Assembly (NCBI RefSeq): GCF_000411455.1
Contig: NZ_KE150458.1
Coordinates: 632,876-696,875, forward strand
Direction of reading: 5' to 3'
Length of the DNA stretch: 64,000 bases
From: Microbacterium sp. oral taxon 186 str. F0373
GTDB taxonomy: Bacteria; Actinomycetota; Actinomycetes; Actinomycetales; Microbacteriaceae
Of the stretch, positions 16,279-24,636 are shown piece by piece. Position numbers and translations under genes: made by a program. How positions within the stretch are numbered: the first letter of the stretch is position 1; every line of letters begins with the position of its first letter. The notes under the pieces are model-generated. The model saw only the letters and a list, made by a program, of their open reading frames with translations. It was not told where the DNA came from and did no database searches.

Positions 16279-19278
16279 GTGTCCTCGAACGAGCGCACGT
16301 CGGTTCTCACGCAGCTGGCGCGCGACGGGTTCGGTGAACTCGGCGACGCCGATGCGCTGCTGACCGAGCTGATGGATGCGCTCGGGATGGACCGGCAGGA
16401 GATCCTGCGCGGAGCCGCGGAAGCGGGCGACCCCGACGCCGCCCTGTCCGCGCTGGTGCGTATCGCACGACGTGACGCACCAGCCGTCGGACGCGCCCTG
16501 CGTCGCGTCTCCTCGAGCGTCTGGCGGCTGCTCGGCGCCTCGAGCGGCTTCGCGGATTTCTACCTGCGCCATCCCGACGAATTGGCTCACCTCATGGGCG
16601 CGGGTGCGCCGCTGCCGACAGCCGACGAGCTTCGTGCAGAGCTCACGAACGCGGTGAGAGCGGATGCCGATGGCTTCGCCGCCACCGGGGATGAGAGCGC
16701 GTGGGTGGCGCTTCGCGTGCGCTACCGCCGCATGCTGGCGCGTATCGCGACGTACGACCTCGGCGCCGACGATGCGGTCGACGTGCTCGCGTCCGTGGCC
16801 GCAAGCCTTGCGGACGCGGCCGGGGCGGCCCTGGAGGCATCTCTCTGCGTGGCGCGCACACGCGTCGCCGGGGGTGCACCGGGCTCCGGGCTGTTCCCTC
16901 GCGAGCAGGTCTCCGCCACCCGGCTCGCGATCATCGGCATGGGCAAGACCGGCGCTCGAGAGCTCAACTACGTCAGTGATGTCGACGTGATCTTCGTCGG
17001 CGGCGGCTCGGATGAGCTCGTGGAGCAGGTGGGGGAGAGCCGCGTCATCGACATCGCGACGCGGCTCGCCGTGCAGACGATGCGTGGGATCTCGGGAATG
17101 GAGATCGAGCCCCCGCTGTGGGAGGTGGACGCGAATCTGCGCCCCGAGGGCAAACAGGGCGCCCTCGTCCGCACGCTCGACTCGCACCTTTCGTACTACG
17201 ACAGGTGGGCCAAGAGCTGGGAGTTCCAGGCCCTTCTGAAGGCTCGTCCCCTCGCGGGTGATCGCATGCTCGGAAACGCATATGTCGCCGCGGTCCAGCC
17301 GAAGATCTGGACGAGTGCCGCCCGGGAGAACTTCGTCGACAGTGTGCAGCGCATGCGTGAGCGCGTCACCGAGCACATCCCTCCCGCCGACGTCGTTTAT
17401 CAGCTCAAGCTCGGACCCGGCGGCATCCGCGACATCGAGTTCACGGTGCAGCTGCTGCAGCTCGTACACGGACTCACCGACGACAGCATTCGTCAGCGTG
17501 GCACGCTCGACGCGCTGGAGGCCCTCGTCGGTGCGGGCTACATCGGCCGCGAAGACGCCGCGGCCTTCTCCCATGACTACCGGATGCTGCGGGTGCTGGA
17601 GCATCGGATGCAGTTGAAGGATCTGCGGCGCACCCACCTGATGCCGCAGCACCCCGAGGGCCTGCGTGTGCTGGCCCGCTCTTCCGGGCTGGCCGAGACC
17701 GGGCCCGCCGTATGGGCGCTGTGGGAGGGGATCAAACGCGAGGTCCGCGAGATCCACGTGCGTCTGTTCTACCGTCCGCTGCTGTCGGCCGTGGCGGCGC
17801 TCAGTTCGGACGAGCATCAGCTGTCGCCGGATCAGGCGCACGATCGGCTGGCGGCGATCGGATTCCACGATCCGGCCGGGGCCCTCCGACATATCGGCGC
17901 TCTGACCGGCGGGCTGAGCCGGAAGGCGACGATCCAGCGTCACCTCATGCCGGTGATGATCCGTTGGTTCGCCGACGGCGTCGACCCCGACTACGGTCTG
18001 CTGGCCTTCCGACGCATCAGCGAGCGCCTGGGCGACACACCGTGGTTCCTGCGCATGCTACGGGACTCCTCCGGAGCCGCCGAACGCCTCACGCGTGTGC
18101 TGTCGGGTTCGCGGTACATCGGCGAGCTGATGGAGTGGATCCCTGAATCAGTGGCCTGGCTCGACTCAGACGACCAGTTGCGTCCGCGCGGCGGTCACGC
18201 GCTGCAGGAAGAGGCGCGGGCGATCCAGACACGCCACGAGACGGTCGGCGATGCCATGCGCGCGGTGCGGGCGCTGCGTCGGCGCGAACTGCTGCGCCTG
18301 GCCTTCGGCGCCGTCCTCGGCACCCTCACCATCGACGAGCTCGCGCAGGGGCTCACGACGGTCAGCGAAGTGACCATCCAGGCCACCCTCCGTGCCGTCC
18401 GCCGTGAGATCGTCGCTCCGGCGGACGCCGCCCTCGACTTCTCCGTCATCGCGATGGGTCGCTTCGGCGGTGCCGAGCTCGGCTTCGGATCGGATGCCGA
18501 TGTCCTGTACGTCTACGAAGCCAACGGGATCGATCCGCAGCGCGCCCACGACCTGGCGATCAAACTCGTCAGTGGCCTTCGCTCGTACTCCGAAGACCAT
18601 CGCGTTCCGTTCGATCTGGACGCCGGTCTGCGGCCCGAGGGTCGCAACGGGCCGCTGGTGCGATCTCTCGATTCGTACACCGAGTACTACCGCCGCTGGT
18701 CGCTGTCTTGGGAAGCGCAGGCACTGCTGCGAGCCCGCGGTGTCGCCGGCAGTGTGAAGCTCATCAACCGCTTCATGGCCCTCGCCGACGAGGTGCGCTA
18801 CCCCGCGCGACCGGCGGAGCAGGATCTTCGGGAGATCAAGCGGATCAAGGCCCGCGTCGAGAACGAACGCCTCCCGCAGGGTGTCGATCGGGCGCGTCAC
18901 CTGAAGCTGGGGCCCGGCGGGCTGAGCGACGTCGAATGGCTCGTGCAGGTGTTGCAGCACGAACACGCGCACGATGTCCCGCCCCTCCGGACGACGTCCA
19001 CCCTCGAGGCCCTCGAGGCGGCGCGAGTGGCCGGGCTGGTACCGGATGCCGCTGCTCAGCGCCTGCACGACGCGTGGCGCCTGGCCAGTCGGCTGAGGTC
19101 GGCGAACACGCTGCTGTCGGGGCAGACCAGCGATGTGCTGCCGACCGACCGCGGCAAGCTGGACGGCATCGGGCGGCTTCTGGAGTATCCGGCACGCTCG
19201 GCGACCCTGGTGGAGGAGGAGTGGCTGCGCACGGCGCGACGGGCGCGCCGCGACTTCGAGAAGCTGTTCTACGGCTGA
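16279..19278 (+). CDS. glnE: Bifunctional glutamine synthetase adenylyltransferase/deadenylylase
   Basis: GlnE adds AMP to, and removes AMP from, a tyrosine of glutamine synthetase, tuning nitrogen assimilation. The 999-aa protein has two nucleotidyltransferase modules: N-terminal with NYVSDVDVIFVGGGSDE at about 232–248 and C-terminal with ELGFGSDADVLYVYE at about 733–747. These are joined by helical regulatory regions containing LKLGPGGIRDIEFTVQLLQ and LKLGPGGLSDVEWLVQVLQ. The GTG start is 3 nt after the glnA2 stop, so the two are one operon. Its targets are presumably glnA1 and perhaps glnA2. Confidence 0.96.
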   Translation: MSSNERTSVLTQLARDGFGELGDADALLTELMDALGMDRQEILRGAAEAGDPDAALSALVRIARRDAPAVGRALRRVSSSVWRLLGASSGFADFYLRHPDELAHLMGAGAPLPTADELRAELTNAVRADADGFAATGDESAWVALRVRYRRMLARIATYDLGADDAVDVLASVAASLADAAGAALEASLCVARTRVAGGAPGSGLFPREQVSATRLAIIGMGKTGARELNYVSDVDVIFVGGGSDELVEQVGESRVIDIATRLAVQTMRGISGMEIEPPLWEVDANLRPEGKQGALVRTLDSHLSYYDRWAKSWEFQALLKARPLAGDRMLGNAYVAAVQPKIWTSAARENFVDSVQRMRERVTEHIPPADVVYQLKLGPGGIRDIEFTVQLLQLVHGLTDDSIRQRGTLDALEALVGAGYIGREDAAAFSHDYRMLRVLEHRMQLKDLRRTHLMPQHPEGLRVLARSSGLAETGPAVWALWEGIKREVREIHVRLFYRPLLSAVAALSSDEHQLSPDQAHDRLAAIGFHDPAGALRHIGALTGGLSRKATIQRHLMPVMIRWFADGVDPDYGLLAFRRISERLGDTPWFLRMLRDSSGAAERLTRVLSGSRYIGELMEWIPESVAWLDSDDQLRPRGGHALQEEARAIQTRHETVGDAMRAVRALRRRELLRLAFGAVLGTLTIDELAQGLTTVSEVTIQATLRAVRREIVAPADAALDFSVIAMGRFGGAELGFGSDADVLYVYEANGIDPQRAHDLAIKLVSGLRSYSEDHRVPFDLDAGLRPEGRNGPLVRSLDSYTEYYRRWSLSWEAQALLRARGVAGSVKLINRFMALADEVRYPARPAEQDLREIKRIKARVENERLPQGVDRARHLKLGPGGLSDVEWLVQVLQHEHAHDVPPLRTTSTLEALEAARVAGLVPDAAAQRLHDAWRLASRLRSANTLLSGQTSDVLPTDRGKLDGIGRLLEYPARSATLVEEEWLRTARRARRDFEKLFYG

Positions 19279-19604
19279 GCCGACGCCGACGCCGACAGCG
19301 ATCAGCGCGCCGGCCGCCGCAACCTCCAGCGCAGCGGGAGCGAGGAGGTCGAGCAGCATCGCGACGATCGTCGCCAGCGCCACCGCGACGGCTGTGACGA
19401 CCAGCCCGATCACCGTGCGCCACGGATGCCGACGCATGATCGCTGCTGCGGTGGATGGCGAGCCCACCGCGATGAGCGGACTCGTCGTGTGCTCGTGGCC
19501 GCGTGTGGTGCGCGGGGGAGGGCGGCGCCACGATCCTGCGTATGCCGCGCATCCTTCCGAGGGATTCACCGGGCATGCGGCGTACCGAAGAGCGGCAGGA
19601 CAGC
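19279..19604. other. Intergenic stretch between glnE and the glnA1 terminator; possible small membrane protein on the minus strand
   Basis: No convincing gene is present. On the minus strand, a start at 19437 would give a basic N-terminus (MRRHPWRTV) followed by two hydrophobic helices (about residues 9–30 and 33–52). That frame has no stop until 18166, deep inside glnE antisense, so a normal small gene ending here is not supported. Before the element inserted, this was the gap between convergent glnE and glnA1. Confidence 0.3.
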
Positions 19605-19639
19605 GAAGAGCCCGCCGGCGCGGTGCCGACGGGCTCTTC
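19605..19639. terminator. Original glnA1 terminator, now stranded at the left end of the element
   Basis: GAAGAGCCCG (19605–19614) and CGGGCTCTTC (19630–19639) form a perfect 10-bp stem. It lies 13 bp outside attL, exactly where the 3' flank of glnA1 was before integration. The minus-strand T-run is poor, but the position fits the end of glnA1 transcripts. Confidence 0.7.
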
Positions 19640-19652
19640 GTGCGGGCGTCGC

Positions 19653-19676
19653 TCAGACGCCGAAGTACAGCTCGTA
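19653..19676. repeat. attL core: 24-bp copy of the glnA1 3' end
   Basis: This 24-bp stretch is identical to 40228–40251. It equals the last seven codons and stop of glnA1 (YELYFGV then TGA, minus strand). The flanking bases differ on both sides (c versus g on the left, g versus c on the right), so 24 bp is the exact repeat. It marks the left boundary of an integrated element. Confidence 0.92.
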
Positions 19677-19776
19677 GTATCCGGGCCGCGGCGACAGGTG
19701 GTGGAGTCGGTGTCAGCCGCGTGATTACGCGGGACACACGCCGCGCACGCGATGCACTAGGGGAGATTTATGGGAC

Positions 19777-19798
19777 TTCTGCGGACTTTCTGCGGACT
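19777..19798 (+). repeat. Tandem 11-bp repeats near attL, candidate integrase arm sites
   Basis: TTCTGCGGACT occurs twice head-to-tail (19777–19787 and 19788–19798), about 100 bp inside the attL core. A third exact copy lies at 40169–40179 near attR, followed by a degenerate fourth. In tyrosine-integrase phages such repeats near the core bind the N-terminal arm-binding domain of Int; the assignment here is by position and pattern only. Confidence 0.6.
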
Positions 19799-19810
19799 AG
19801 GATCACGCCC

Positions 19811-20044
19811 ATGGAGCAGTTCCTCATCGTCTACGTCATCATCACGTTTGCGTCGCTCGCCGTCACCTACTTGCTCATCCGGTTCGGCGTCCAGCACGGC
19901 ACTCGCGCCGCGCTGCGCGAGCATGAAATGTGGATGCGCGACGGCTCACTGGACCGCGCGATCGACGTGCACGCCGCGCGTATGCTCGACCGGCAGGAGG
20001 CCGAGTCGTACGCGCAACGGGTGGCGGAACGCGAGCGCGGCTGA
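19811..20044 (+). CDS. Small single-helix membrane protein at the left end of the prophage
   Basis: The 77-aa product begins MEQFLIVYVIITFASLAVTY, one transmembrane segment, followed by a soluble charged tail rich in Arg and Glu (REHEMWMRDGSLDRAIDVHA). It is the only plus-strand gene in the left part of the element, at its border, so it may be a lysogeny-expressed cargo or accessory gene. A holin-like role is possible but the single helix and charged tail do not prove it. The ATG follows AGGATCACGCCC. It ends convergently, with zero gap, against the 41-aa zinc-ribbon gene. Confidence 0.6.
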   Translation: MEQFLIVYVIITFASLAVTYLLIRFGVQHGTRAALREHEMWMRDGSLDRAIDVHAARMLDRQEAESYAQRVAERERG

Positions 20045-20170
20045 CTACGCCGGCGGGATTGTTGCCCCCGTATCGGGGTTCCATCGATGGCCGCAGTCTC
20101 GACAGACCCGCATCTTCATCGTGAGACGGTCGTCATGAAGGATGTTCGCGGACCCGCACTGAGGGCACAT
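20045..20170 (-). CDS. 41-aa zinc-ribbon protein
   Basis: The product begins MCPQCGSANILHDDRL and has a second pair in VCRDCGHRW, giving CxxC–17 residues–CxxC, a full zinc ribbon in 41 residues. It is below the usual gene-calling length. The ATG follows the stop of the 55-aa gene by 1 nt (TGACATG), implying coupled translation. The function is unknown; such mini-ribbons in phages may bind nucleic acid or modulate host proteins. Confidence 0.7.
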   Translation of the reverse strand: MCPQCGSANILHDDRLTMKMRVCRDCGHRWNPDTGATIPPA

Positions 20171-20171
20171 G

Positions 20172-20339
20172 TCAGTCCACCATCTCGATGCGGGTCACGA
20201 GTTCGGTCGGTATCGCGAGAACGACTTCGCTCCCGTTCATGAACTTGGTGTACTTGCCTTCTTCGACGAAGCTGTCGGCTTCGACCTCTTCGTAGTCACT
20301 CTTCTTGAAGGGGTTCTTCTGTACTCGGTACTTCGCCAT
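20172..20339 (-). CDS. 55-aa uncharacterised phage protein
   Basis: The product starts MAKYRVQKNPFKKSDYEEVE and ends LVTRIEMVD. It is mixed-charge and soluble, with no recognised domain. It is followed immediately by the zinc-ribbon gene and preceded by GGAGAGCGGA as ribosome site. The coherent coupling with its neighbour and a clean start argue that it is real although short. Confidence 0.6.
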   Translation of the reverse strand: MAKYRVQKNPFKKSDYEEVEADSFVEEGKYTKFMNGSEVVLAIPTELVTRIEMVD

Positions 20340-20451
20340 TCCGCTCTCCATTGTGCAGACCAGGACCGACTCCCGGTGCTACCCCGGAGACTACGCCCCA
20401 GGTGCGACACGCGGTTGTAGCCCTAGAATCCGAGAGTCCGCCGCTGAGGGC

Positions 20452-20748
20452 TCACTTGCCCTCGAAGTCGAATGGGATGGTGACCACGCGCCCCTCATGT
20501 ACCTCGACGATGCGTCTGTGCACAAAGGGCAGGTCGAGGTCGAGCAACGGGCTGTTGGCGTAGGTGAGGACGAGCGGGATGCCTGGCGCGACGTTCATCG
20601 AGACGAGGTCGTAGTCGTGCTCGCCTCCCATCGTCGCGTGCACGGTAAAGGGTCGGTCGCCGAGCTTGTTGCGCAACACGTCGAGATGGAACGCGGTGCG
20701 ATCGTCTAGGGCGATCTCGATCTTCGAACCGTAGAGGAGCTTTCCCAT
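20452..20748 (-). CDS. Small phage protein resembling the DUF7882 family
   Basis: The 98-aa product MGKLLYGSKIEIALDDRTAF continues with HLDVLRNKLGDRPFTVHATM. The pattern MGxLxYG…DDRTxxHLxxVxxNKLRR resembles a small actinobacterial family (DUF7882) often found in mobile elements and sometimes mislabelled as a DNA ligase. Its function is unknown. It lies 30 bp past the sigma-like gene on the same strand. The family assignment is from memory of the motif and is tentative. Confidence 0.6.
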   Translation of the reverse strand: MGKLLYGSKIEIALDDRTAFHLDVLRNKLGDRPFTVHATMGGEHDYDLVSMNVAPGIPLVLTYANSPLLDLDLPFVHRRIVEVHEGRVVTIPFDFEGK

Positions 20749-20778
20749 GGGACCGACCCTATCGGCAGGCGTCGGAAA

Positions 20779-21723
20779 TCAGGCGACGGCTGTCCTCCTA
20801 CCGCTCGCCACGTACCGGTTGACGTGATGGTAGGCGACGCCGAGGTCACGGGCGATATCAGCCTGGCTCATCCCCGCTGCGATCCACTTATCGACTTGCG
20901 CCTCCTGGTACGGAGATAGGGCGCGCGAAGCGGCGTGCGCGGTCGCCCCGTAGTGGTAGTCCTCGCTGAGGATCTCGGTGAGGTAACCGACGTCTTCGCG
21001 AAAAGCGATGGTGACGATCCCGAGGTACTCGTCGATATCCATCCTGTGCCGGTCGCGGATGTAAGCGACGAGCGCTTCGGACGGCTCCCAGACGATGCCG
21101 TGCGTCCTCTCTTGCGTGAGAAGCTGCTCGTCACGGAACTGGTTGCGGGCGTGGTTGATCCACTCAGCCTTGACCTTCGTGATCGTCTGCCTGGAGGACT
21201 GGACACTGATCCCGAGCATCTCAGCGGTGGTGGCGTGCGAGAGTTCGTCGAAGTAGCGAAGTGCGATGTTCATCTTCTCCCGCTTGCGGAGGAACACGAA
21301 GTAGTCGACGATGTCCGCTTGCACCATCTTCCAGTGAGGGAGCATGTTCGGAGCGTGGAGCGATGTTCGGTACTCGGCTTCGGTGGTCTCGATCTCGTGG
21401 CCTTCGATCGCGGGTCGATCGTCGAAGCTGGTCGCGACAGGGTCGATCTCCCCCTCGGCGGGGTCGCCGGCGTATCGCCGGTATCGGATGATCTTGCGCT
21501 TGACGTCTTCCTTGAGCATGACGAAGAAGGCGCCGTCGTTGTTACTCGGGTCCCACCCTCGGTCGGCGGCGATTCTCGGCCACCGGTCGATGTGGCGGAG
21601 AAGTGCGATCGACGCGACCTGGATGAGATCGTCGATCGTGACCAGGCAATTCCCGCGCTGTTCAAGCCATCCGTACCTGCGGATGACGTGAGCTCGCAAC
21701 TGGGGCAGGAACTCGTTGACCAT
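20779..21723 (-). CDS. Phage-encoded sigma-70-like factor with extra C-terminal helix-turn-helix
   Basis: The 314-aa protein has a sigma region-2-like N-terminus (DDLIQVASIALLRHIDRW, then FFVMLKEDVKRKIIRYRR). A region-4-like helix-turn-helix follows at about 160–195 (LSHATTAEMLGISVQSSRQT), and a further helix-turn-helix lies near the C-terminus (GMSQADIARDLGVAYHHVNR). It may redirect host RNA polymerase or regulate late genes. It lies at the end of the late operon, directly after the tail genes. MVNEF at 21723 follows GGAGAAC and starts just beyond the upstream stop; an in-frame start at 21774 would overlap the tail gene by 37 bp. Confidence 0.65.
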   Translation of the reverse strand: MVNEFLPQLRAHVIRRYGWLEQRGNCLVTIDDLIQVASIALLRHIDRWPRIAADRGWDPSNNDGAFFVMLKEDVKRKIIRYRRYAGDPAEGEIDPVATSFDDRPAIEGHEIETTEAEYRTSLHAPNMLPHWKMVQADIVDYFVFLRKREKMNIALRYFDELSHATTAEMLGISVQSSRQTITKVKAEWINHARNQFRDEQLLTQERTHGIVWEPSEALVAYIRDRHRMDIDEYLGIVTIAFREDVGYLTEILSEDYHYGATAHAASRALSPYQEAQVDKWIAAGMSQADIARDLGVAYHHVNRYVASGRRTAVA

Positions 21724-21737
21724 GTTCTCCGGGCTTG

Positions 21738-23075
21738 TCAAAATCCACCGTCCCAACCTCGTCGGAACTCCCACAGCTTCTGCCGGTTGTTCTCCGCGAT
21801 CTGCGCTGTCGTGTCCTGAACGGACTTCTCGTACGCCTGAGCCGCGAGCTTCTCTGCCTCACTCATCGCCTTCTCGGCGGATACCCGAGTAGCGTTCTGG
21901 CGATCGGTGATGTCGACGCTGATCTGCTGCGCTGATCGCGCGTGAACTGTCATTTCACCCCGCCCTGTCTGCCATTCGACCGACACAACTTCCGCGGCGA
22001 GCACACCTGATTTCAGGTGCAGTTCGATCGGTGCGCCCGGTGTCGCTTCCATACGGATTTGCGTATTCACGACGATGTCCCGGCCTCGCCGGAACGTTCG
22101 GCTGACGACCGAATCAGCGAGGTTTCCCGATGGCTCTCCTGCCGTGATCTGGATTACGCGACCACGCGACCGTGCGCTTCCCTCGGCGAAGTGCCGCCAT
22201 GTGCGGGTGCTGTCGAACGCCGGAGACTCACCAACGACGACCACGGTGTCGGCCCAGTCGCCGTCTCTAGAAACGGTGTCGTTGAAGGACAGGATGATGG
22301 GCTCGACGCCGGCGGGTAGATCGTCATCGTGGGATGCCCATCGCAGATTGACGGGATCGCTTGGTGCGACCTTGTCGCGGCTGGCAACGAACCAGCCGAG
22401 GCCCCAGGCGTCGAACAGGCGCATGCCGAGTGAAGACAGCTCGGTCTCGATGAGCTGCATGAACGACGCTCCGGCTGGCGCGGGGATAGGTATCTCGACG
22501 TGCTCAGGGTTTGACAGACGAGTTCCAGGGCCGGCGGATCTTGAAAGCACCGCGGCTGCCGCATCATCGGCAGGATTCGCATGTCCGGCACCGAACGTGA
22601 GTCCGAGAAGAGCGTCGACGTAGCCGCCGAGCGTCCTGGGCTGAGCGAGCACGTTCGAGATCTCGTATCTCGACGTCAGACGCCCGGTGTCCTCGATGAC
22701 GAGACGATCGTCGACCATCGTTTCGCCGCCGCCGAGCATGATCGTGGCCACGTCGAGATCCCGGGTGACGCTTCGCACGTACATCGTCGCCCACTGGTTT
22801 GTTGCTTCGCCGACCCGTGGCAAGTATCCGATGACAGCACCTGCTGGGTCGAGCTGCCGCACTCGCCAGCGCACCTGACCACCTTCATGAGGATCGACGA
22901 GGCGCGGGTCAAGGAGAGCCCATTGCTGTTCACTGAGCCCACCAGCGGTGATTGTGGCCGCAGCGAAGGGGACCCGGTCCAGATCCGCAGAGGGGACGAT
23001 GTCGGTGGCGGGCAGAGCGATCCACTGGTTGCCGTCGCGGACCTCAGCCTCGTATTCGTAGTGGACGGAGTTCAT
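21738..23075 (-). CDS. Phage tail protein (tail-tip or hub type, large)
   Basis: The 445-aa protein is encoded just after the small tail protein, where siphophages place hub or tail-associated proteins. It is beta-rich, with a C-terminal coiled coil (about 400–435, RVSAEKAMSEAEKLAAQAYE). No peptidase or lysozyme motif was seen. Its ATG overlaps the previous stop as ATGA. The role is inferred from gene order; receptor-binding and baseplate functions may be combined in this one protein because no other fibre gene follows. Confidence 0.65.
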   Translation of the reverse strand: MNSVHYEYEAEVRDGNQWIALPATDIVPSADLDRVPFAAATITAGGLSEQQWALLDPRLVDPHEGGQVRWRVRQLDPAGAVIGYLPRVGEATNQWATMYVRSVTRDLDVATIMLGGGETMVDDRLVIEDTGRLTSRYEISNVLAQPRTLGGYVDALLGLTFGAGHANPADDAAAAVLSRSAGPGTRLSNPEHVEIPIPAPAGASFMQLIETELSSLGMRLFDAWGLGWFVASRDKVAPSDPVNLRWASHDDDLPAGVEPIILSFNDTVSRDGDWADTVVVVGESPAFDSTRTWRHFAEGSARSRGRVIQITAGEPSGNLADSVVSRTFRRGRDIVVNTQIRMEATPGAPIELHLKSGVLAAEVVSVEWQTGRGEMTVHARSAQQISVDITDRQNATRVSAEKAMSEAEKLAAQAYEKSVQDTTAQIAENNRQKLWEFRRGWDGGF

Positions 23076-23440
23076 GCAATGACCTCCCGCCACGGAAGAG
23101 TGAGCGTCCAGGATCCGGTCTCTTGAGTGATGGCGATATCGCCGCCCGTGACCACGAAGCGTGCGGAGAGCTCGGGCGGGTCGACTGGGTACATATCGAA
23201 CTCAGCCGCGGTCGAGAAGAAGTCCCGCGCTGCGTGTGCGCTGGCGGCGTCGGGAAAGCGGAGCGTCATAGCTCCGGCAGATGGTCGAGGCGGCCGGAGC
23301 GTGTATAGCGTCTTTGAAGACTCGAGCAGTTGGTGCTCGATTGTGCGGGACTCGCGGGCGGACGTCCACGGGGCATCGATCGAGGGGACGTCGAGCTGGT
23401 CGATGGGGCCGGTGTAGGGGTAGCGGGTGAATGTGATCAC
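23072..23440 (-). CDS. Phage tail protein (distal-tail position)
   Basis: The 122-aa product MITFTRYPYTGPIDQLDVPS sits between the tape measure and the large tail protein, the position of distal tail proteins. It looks beta-rich and has no recognised catalytic motif. The GTG start at 23440 overlaps the tape-measure stop as GTGA, and its own stop overlaps the next ATG. The call is by position. Confidence 0.6.
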   Translation of the reverse strand: MITFTRYPYTGPIDQLDVPSIDAPWTSARESRTIEHQLLESSKTLYTLRPPRPSAGAMTLRFPDAASAHAARDFFSTAAEFDMYPVDPPELSARFVVTGGDIAITQETGSWTLTLPWREVIA

Positions 23441-24636
23441 TGGATCACCCTTCCGAGAGTCGGGTTGACGACGACTGAGACCCCTTCCGCGGCGCGGCGG
23501 TTGATGGCAGCCATCTTTCGGTCGAAGTCGCTGGTGTCGATATCGATCTGCAGCTTGCTGGTGACGAGTTCGGGGATGCCGTCGAGGTCGCCCTTGAACT
23601 TCGAGATATCCGTGGTCGCTTGCTCGGTCTTCGCGTCGATCATGATCTGGGTGCCGTCGGGCAGGGTGTAGACCGCGTTTCCGAGATCGTCGACTTCCTT
23701 GGTCGCTCCTTGCGCGTCGTTGATCAGCCCCTTCAGTACGGCCTGCTGGTCGTTGAATTTCGTGTTTGCCTGGTCGATGACGCCGGTTAGTTCCCGCTGA
23801 GCGCCGATCGCAGCCATGTTCTGCTGAAGGCTCTTCTGCTGTTCCGGGGTGAGCTCCTTGAGGGATTGCTTCTGCGCGTCTGCGATCGCGAGGTTCTCTT
23901 CCTTGGCTTTCCCTGCCTGAGCGTCGACAACCTTCATCGCGTTCGCGTCGCCGACGTACGCGCGCACTGCTGTGGCGAGGTCGATGCCGAGTGCGTCGGC
24001 GTAGGCCTGAACTTGCTTGCGCTTGTCTTCGTCCGTGATGACGTCGGCGGATGCGGCGGCGATGCTCGTCGCGCTGAGGACGTTGCTGCCGGCGTCGATG
24101 AACGCCTGCGCCATCTCTCCTGCCCGCTGGGCGAGTTCCTGGTTCCTCTCGTCGATCTGATCCATCGCGCCGATGATCAGACCGAGGCCCGCCGCGCCTG
24201 CGGCTGTGGCAGCAAGACCTCCGATCCCGCCGAGCGCACCCGACCCGGCGAGGCCGCCGAGGGTGTCCTGCGCTATCTGTGGGAGGTCTTCGAGGTCACC
24301 GCGGAACGAGGAGAACGTCTCGCCGAGGTTCTGCCGAAGCTCCCCAGATACCTCAGCCCCCTTCTCGCCGAGTCGCTTGAAGCCCCTCTCGCCGGTGTCG
24401 CCGACGTCTCGCAGACCCTTCTCGGTGCGTTCGGATTCCTTGCGGGCGTCCTGCAGTGCCTCCTCGAGTCGGGAGACGTCGCGAGCGCCGTCGCGACCGA
24501 CATCGGAGGCGGCGCGTTCGAGGTCTTTGAACGCGTCCTCGGCTTTCTCGAGCGGCTTGATGATGCCGCTGCGGACGCCTTCGTCGAACCCGCGGGTATC
24601 CGCGGCGATGCCGATCTCGTGGACGGAGGCCATCAT
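23437..24636 (-). CDS. Short phage tape measure protein
   Basis: The 399-aa protein has a long helical, charged N-terminal part (KAEDAFKDLERAASDVGRDG), then a Gly/Ala-rich hydrophobic segment (LGGIGGLAATAAGAAGLGLI) and further helices, typical of tape measures. These set tail length and pass into the host envelope. At about 1.5 Å per residue it predicts a tail near 60 nm, short for a siphovirus. The ATG at 24636 overlaps the previous stop as ATGA; a second ATG follows directly. Confidence 0.75.
   Translation of the reverse strand: MMASVHEIGIAADTRGFDEGVRSGIIKPLEKAEDAFKDLERAASDVGRDGARDVSRLEEALQDARKESERTEKGLRDVGDTGERGFKRLGEKGAEVSGELRQNLGETFSSFRGDLEDLPQIAQDTLGGLAGSGALGGIGGLAATAAGAAGLGLIIGAMDQIDERNQELAQRAGEMAQAFIDAGSNVLSATSIAAASADVITDEDKRKQVQAYADALGIDLATAVRAYVGDANAMKVVDAQAGKAKEENLAIADAQKQSLKELTPEQQKSLQQNMAAIGAQRELTGVIDQANTKFNDQQAVLKGLINDAQGATKEVDDLGNAVYTLPDGTQIMIDAKTEQATTDISKFKGDLDGIPELVTSKLQIDIDTSDFDRKMAAINRRAAEGVSVVVNPTLGRVIQ

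Noticed and set aside
18166..19437. Minus-strand frame with two hydrophobic helices starting at 19437
   Set aside because: It has no stop until 18166 inside glnE, so a normal small gene cannot be delimited. Long antisense frames are common in this high-GC sequence.
20779..21774. Upstream start at 21774 for the sigma-like protein
   Set aside because: It would overlap the tail gene by 37 bp and has no ribosome site, whereas 21723 follows GGAGAAC directly after the tail-gene stop.
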